From Strigops habroptila (lineage: Eukaryota; Chordata; Aves; Psittaciformes; Psittacidae): a stretch of DNA of 64,000 bases. Shown piece after piece: positions 61,681 to 64,000 of the stretch (the first letter of the stretch is position 1; each line of letters opens with the position of its first letter). The notes below the pieces were generated by a model that worked only from the letters and a program-made list of their open reading frames with translations, had not been told where the DNA came from and ran no database searches. The position numbers and the translations under genes are program-made. The stretch lies in the NCBI RefSeq assembly GCF_004027225.2, contig NC_044288.2, positions 14,518,744 to 14,582,743 on the forward strand, read 5' to 3'.

Positions 61681-62301
61681 TCAACTGGGTTGGAAAAGAG
61701 CTTAAGATCATCACGTCCAACTGTTCCCCAGCACTGCCAAGGCCACCACTAACCCATGTCCCTGAGGGCCTTGTCTATGTGGGTTTTGAACCCCTCCATG
61801 GACAGTGACCCCTTTCTTCCCTGAGCAGCCTGTTCCAATGCTTGATCCACCCCTTTGGGGGAAGTAAGTGTTCCTAATCTCCAGCCTAAACCTCCCCTGG
61901 TGCAGCTTGAGGCTGTTTCCTCTTGTTCTGTTGCTTGTTCCTCGCGAGCAGAGACCAGCCTCCTCCTGGCTCCATCCTCCCTTCAGGCAGTTGTAGAGAG
62001 TGATAAGGTCCCCTTGAGCCTTTTCTAGACTAAACCCCCCAGATCCCTCAGCCGTTCCCTATTGCACTTGTGCTCTAGGCCCTTCACCAGCTCTGTTGCC
62101 CTTCTCTGGCCCCACTCCCGCACCTCCATGTCTCTCTGGCAGTGAGGGGCCCAGAACTGAACACAGGATTTGAAGTGCAGCCTCACCAGGGCCCAGTGGA
62201 GGGGGACAATCGCTGCCCTGACCCTGCTGTCACACTGGTGCTGATATAGGCTAGGTTGCCATTGGCCTTCTTGGCTGCCTGGGTGCAAGCTGCTCATGTT
62301 C
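61681..62301 (-). mobile_element. CR1 3' fragment in the last TTLL3 intron
   Basis: About 620 bp of an old CR1 on the minus strand, 5'-truncated. In sense direction it begins CGAACATGAGCAGCTTGCAC, includes the ORF2 end (minus-strand frame with [18 protein letters not shown]) and ends at TCTTTTCCAACCCAGTTGA. It fills about 90% of the 691-bp intron, in the same orientation as TTLL3. The octamer tail is worn away. It belongs to a different subfamily from the CR1 at 51.4 kb and is more diverged. Confidence 0.9.
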
Positions 62302-62353
62302 GGGTGGGGAGTGGGTGCTCGGGGTGCCCATCCCAGAGCCCCCCCAAACCCAC

Positions 62354-62790
62354 CTCTTTGTATATGAGGTCGAAGGCACCGATGGAGCAGCGGGAGTTCT
62401 CCCTCTGGTCCAGGACCACGCGCAATGTGTCGCGCTGGACGGCAGCGCAGAGCCGTCGGGTCACCGCCGAGCAGGGTGCCATGGTGGGACTGGCGTTGAT
62501 TTCCAGCAGCCAGGGCTTGCAATCCTCCCCAAACATGAAGTCTGCTCCGTAAAGCTCAAAGCTGCCCTTGCGGGCCCCCACCAGCTCCTGGGCGCTGCAC
62601 AGAGCAGCCACCACCGCCTCCTTCATGCCAGGGACGATCACCTTCTCCCAGGCGTCCGCATGCCCCGCTTCCTGCAGATAGAGCCGGAACTGCTGGCTGG
62701 ACCAGATCAGGTCGCGGGGCAGTTTGGGGATGCTGGCCCCTAGCCATCCTCCACTGCTTCTGGATGGACACATTGCAGAGGTGCCGGGAG
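62354..62790 (-). CDS. TTLL3: TTLL3 exon with metal-binding EIN, one base out of frame
   Basis: A 437-bp exon, acceptor CACACCAG, donor GAG|GTGGGT. It begins in the incoming frame with [11 protein letters not shown] and ends in another frame with [60 protein letters not shown] (EIN codons at 62495-62503; these residues bind Mg-ATP) and GAFDLIYKE. Phases demand a length of 436 (1 + 3n), but it is 437. The slip lies between 62757 and about 62715, and a run of four C (minus strand) at 62726-62729 is the likeliest place. It may be an assembly error, a polymorphism or a real lesion. Confidence 0.9.
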
Positions 62791-62868
62791 CTGGTGTGGG
62801 GAGAGCAAGGACAGGTCAGAGGGGTGCTGGGGTGCCGGCTGTGCGGCGCCGGGGTGGGGGGCACTCAC

Positions 62869-63115
62869 GGGTGCAGGCGATGCAGAGAGAAGGGCCGGGA
62901 GCAGAAGCGCACGTAGCTGTCCCGGTAGAACCAGATAGTGAGCGGGTTCCAGTTGGTCACTAGGAGCCATTGTCGCAGGTCACATTTGGTGCCCAAGATG
63001 AGCAGCGGCCGCTCCACGTATTTTTGCGCCACCCATTGTCCCGGCTGCACTGAGGGTGCCGTGCATTTCTCTGCCAGCTCCAGCACCTCCTCCAGCCTTG
63101 CTGAGCAGGTGATGC
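62869..63115 (-). CDS. TTLL3: TTLL3 exon, QKYVERPLL / DLRQW block
   Basis: A 247-bp exon, acceptor CCCTCGCAG, donor CC|GTGAGT. It encodes the central TTL core, [40 protein letters not shown] and [16 protein letters not shown]. The Asp-x-Arg of DLRQW is a conserved TTL core motif. Phase 1 in, phase 2 out. Confidence 0.93.
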
Positions 63116-63199
63116 CTGCGAGGGGGGACACACGGTGCCGGTGAGATCCCTCCTCGCCAGGAAGCCTGTGCCCAAACCCCCTTTTCCCCTTGGCTTCAC

Positions 63200-63348
63200 C
63201 TCTACCGCGGGACTTGGCTCCAGGCTTGATTATCCACAGATTACGGACACCCTCCATGCCGAGCTGGGGCAGCCGTGCCTGCAGCTTCTGCAGCAGGGCC
63301 CTGCACTGATCCCGCTGCAGGACGCTGGGTGCCAGCCTGGCCTTCTCG
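63200..63348 (-). CDS. TTLL3: TTLL3 exon, ATP-binding [12 protein letters not shown]
   Basis: A 149-bp exon, acceptor CCCTACAG, donor G|GTGAAG. It encodes [16 protein letters not shown] and [15 protein letters not shown], the ATP-grasp lysine region of the TTL fold. Phase 2 in, phase 1 out. Confidence 0.92.
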
Positions 63349-63430
63349 CTGTAGGGTGGTGACACGGGGGGCTTAGCACCAGCACTGCCATGCTGTGTGC
63401 CCCCCCCAACCCATTGCACCCTGCACGTAC

Positions 63431-63599
63431 TGCACCACGCGGTAGTACTCCTGCAGGAAGCAGTCCCAGTCGGCGTCAGTGACACGGAGCATCGGGGAGG
63501 CTCGGTCAATGTCGCGGTGCTCCAGCCTGTCTAGCTGCACCCTGCATATCTGCAGTGCGGCCTCCAGCAGCTCGGGGGGCGATGTTGGTGCTGGACCTG
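63431..63599 (-). CDS. TTLL3: TTLL3 exon, [10 protein letters not shown] block
   Basis: A 169-bp exon, acceptor CCACTTGCAG, donor CA|GTACGT. It encodes [20 protein letters not shown] and then [15 protein letters not shown]. The final CA completes a His codon with the next exon, which matches the family (YYxVVHE). Phase 1 in, phase 2 out. Confidence 0.9.
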
Positions 63600-63768
63600 C
63601 TGCAAGTGGCATGGGCTGAGGGGCATGGCTGCTGGCAACCCATGGGATGCATGGCTTTGGGTGCATCGGGGTCCCAAGCCACAGCCCCGAGCAGAGGCTC
63701 ACCCCACAGCCATGGCCCTGAGCCTGAGCTCCTCCCCACCCCCACCAGGCCCATCTGCACACACTCAC

Positions 63769-63867
63769 CTGCCCCCTTGCCAGGTTGCTCCGCCACCCCT
63801 GGCATGTCCTCAGCCTTCTCTGCAGCCAGTTTGATCAGGCTGCGAGCTGCCGTCAGGCGGAAATCCC
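63769..63867 (-). CDS. TTLL3: TTLL3 exon, DFRLTAARS block
   Basis: A 99-bp exon, acceptor TTTGCAG and donor G|GTGAGTG, phase 1 in and out. It encodes GDFRLTAARSLIKLAAEK and a short linker rich in Gly and Ala. Confidence 0.88.
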
Positions 63868-63964
63868 CTGCAAAGGATTCAAGTTGTCCTCACCCCATCC
63901 TGCCCAGGACGCAGGGGGACCTGAGATGTGGCAGGGGGGCAGAAGGTCAATAGCCCCAGCTTAC

Positions 63965-64000
63965 CGATGAAGGCTTGTCGCTCGTCCTCAGCCCCCAGGC
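63965..64000 (-). CDS. TTLL3: TTLL3 exon (partial, runs off the window)
   Basis: It encodes LGAEDERQAFI and ends in phase 1 at a good donor (ATCG|GTAAGC). It lies just before the TTL catalytic core. The 5' part is beyond position 64000. Confidence 0.85.

Larger units (their letters stand above)
60856..64000 (-). other. TTLL3: TTLL3 gene, 3' part (seven exons; 5' end outside the window)
   Basis: Tubulin tyrosine ligase-like 3 adds glycine to glutamate side chains of tubulin (initiating glycylase) and acts on axonemal microtubules in cilia. The spliced exons follow the family order without gaps: [143 protein letters not shown]3 is preferred over TTLL8 for wording such as ERPLL, TKxDLRQW, ASPTMAP and DTLRVV. 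All splice sites are GT/AG, phases agree, and introns are short (78-169 bp) except the last (691 bp). One base too many in exon 62354-62790 breaks the frame; see that exon. Confidence 0.93.

Noticed and set aside
62025..62522. Minus-strand frame of 165 codons crossing exon and intron
   Set aside because: A chance fusion of an out-of-frame TTLL3 reading with the old CR1 ORF2 end.
60856..64000. Assignment to TTLL8 instead of TTLL3
   Set aside because: TTLL8 shares the fold, but the wording at ERPLL, the ASPTMAP block and DTLRVV is nearer to TTLL3 as I remember it.

Overview
This is vertebrate nuclear DNA and almost certainly avian. The evidence is CR1 non-LTR retrotransposons (one nearly full length), LTRs of families I recognise from Neoavian genomes, and short introns in a GC-rich gene that matches TTLL3. 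There are no bacterial operons, CRISPR arrays or recognisable structural RNA genes.

Layout. (1) Positions 1 to about 47.3 kb are AT-richer DNA with no coding exon I can support. They hold homopolymer tracts, a double (TA)n microsatellite at 12.5 kb, a truncated solo LTR at 27.5 kb and a T/G-only-like tract at 31.2 kb. (2) Positions 47.3-60.7 kb hold a minus-strand endogenous retrovirus array: LTR / internal / LTR / internal / LTR / internal / LTR, plus a partial fourth internal piece and a partial fifth LTR. The period is about 2.6 kb. Each complete unit carries a tRNA-Lys-like primer-binding site, then jumps straight to the end of RNase H and the integrase. gag, protease and reverse transcriptase are missing in the same way from all three units. 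(3) The middle unit is split by a 4.4-kb CR1 on the plus strand (51443-55824), with a 5' UTR, ORF1 (Cys motif, coiled coil, SGNH-esterase-like domain, one internal stop) and ORF2 (endonuclease and reverse transcriptase, three frameshifts). (4) From 60.86 kb to the right edge lie the last seven exons (the first one partial) of a minus-strand TTLL3 gene, a tubulin glycine ligase. Its final exon carries about 20 copies of an 18-bp proline-rich coding repeat, and its last intron is mostly a CR1 fragment.

How the parts relate. The tandem retroviral units share inactivating changes, so they multiplied after the provirus was already defective, most simply by unequal recombination. The CR1 came later, into one unit only. 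The array ends about 120 bp beyond the TTLL3 stop codon, so it may supply TTLL3 with 3' UTR sequence or a polyadenylation signal. The TTLL3 exons keep splice sites and phases, but one exon is a single base out of frame.

Repeat families and TTLL3 were recognised from memory of their sequence patterns; no search was run.
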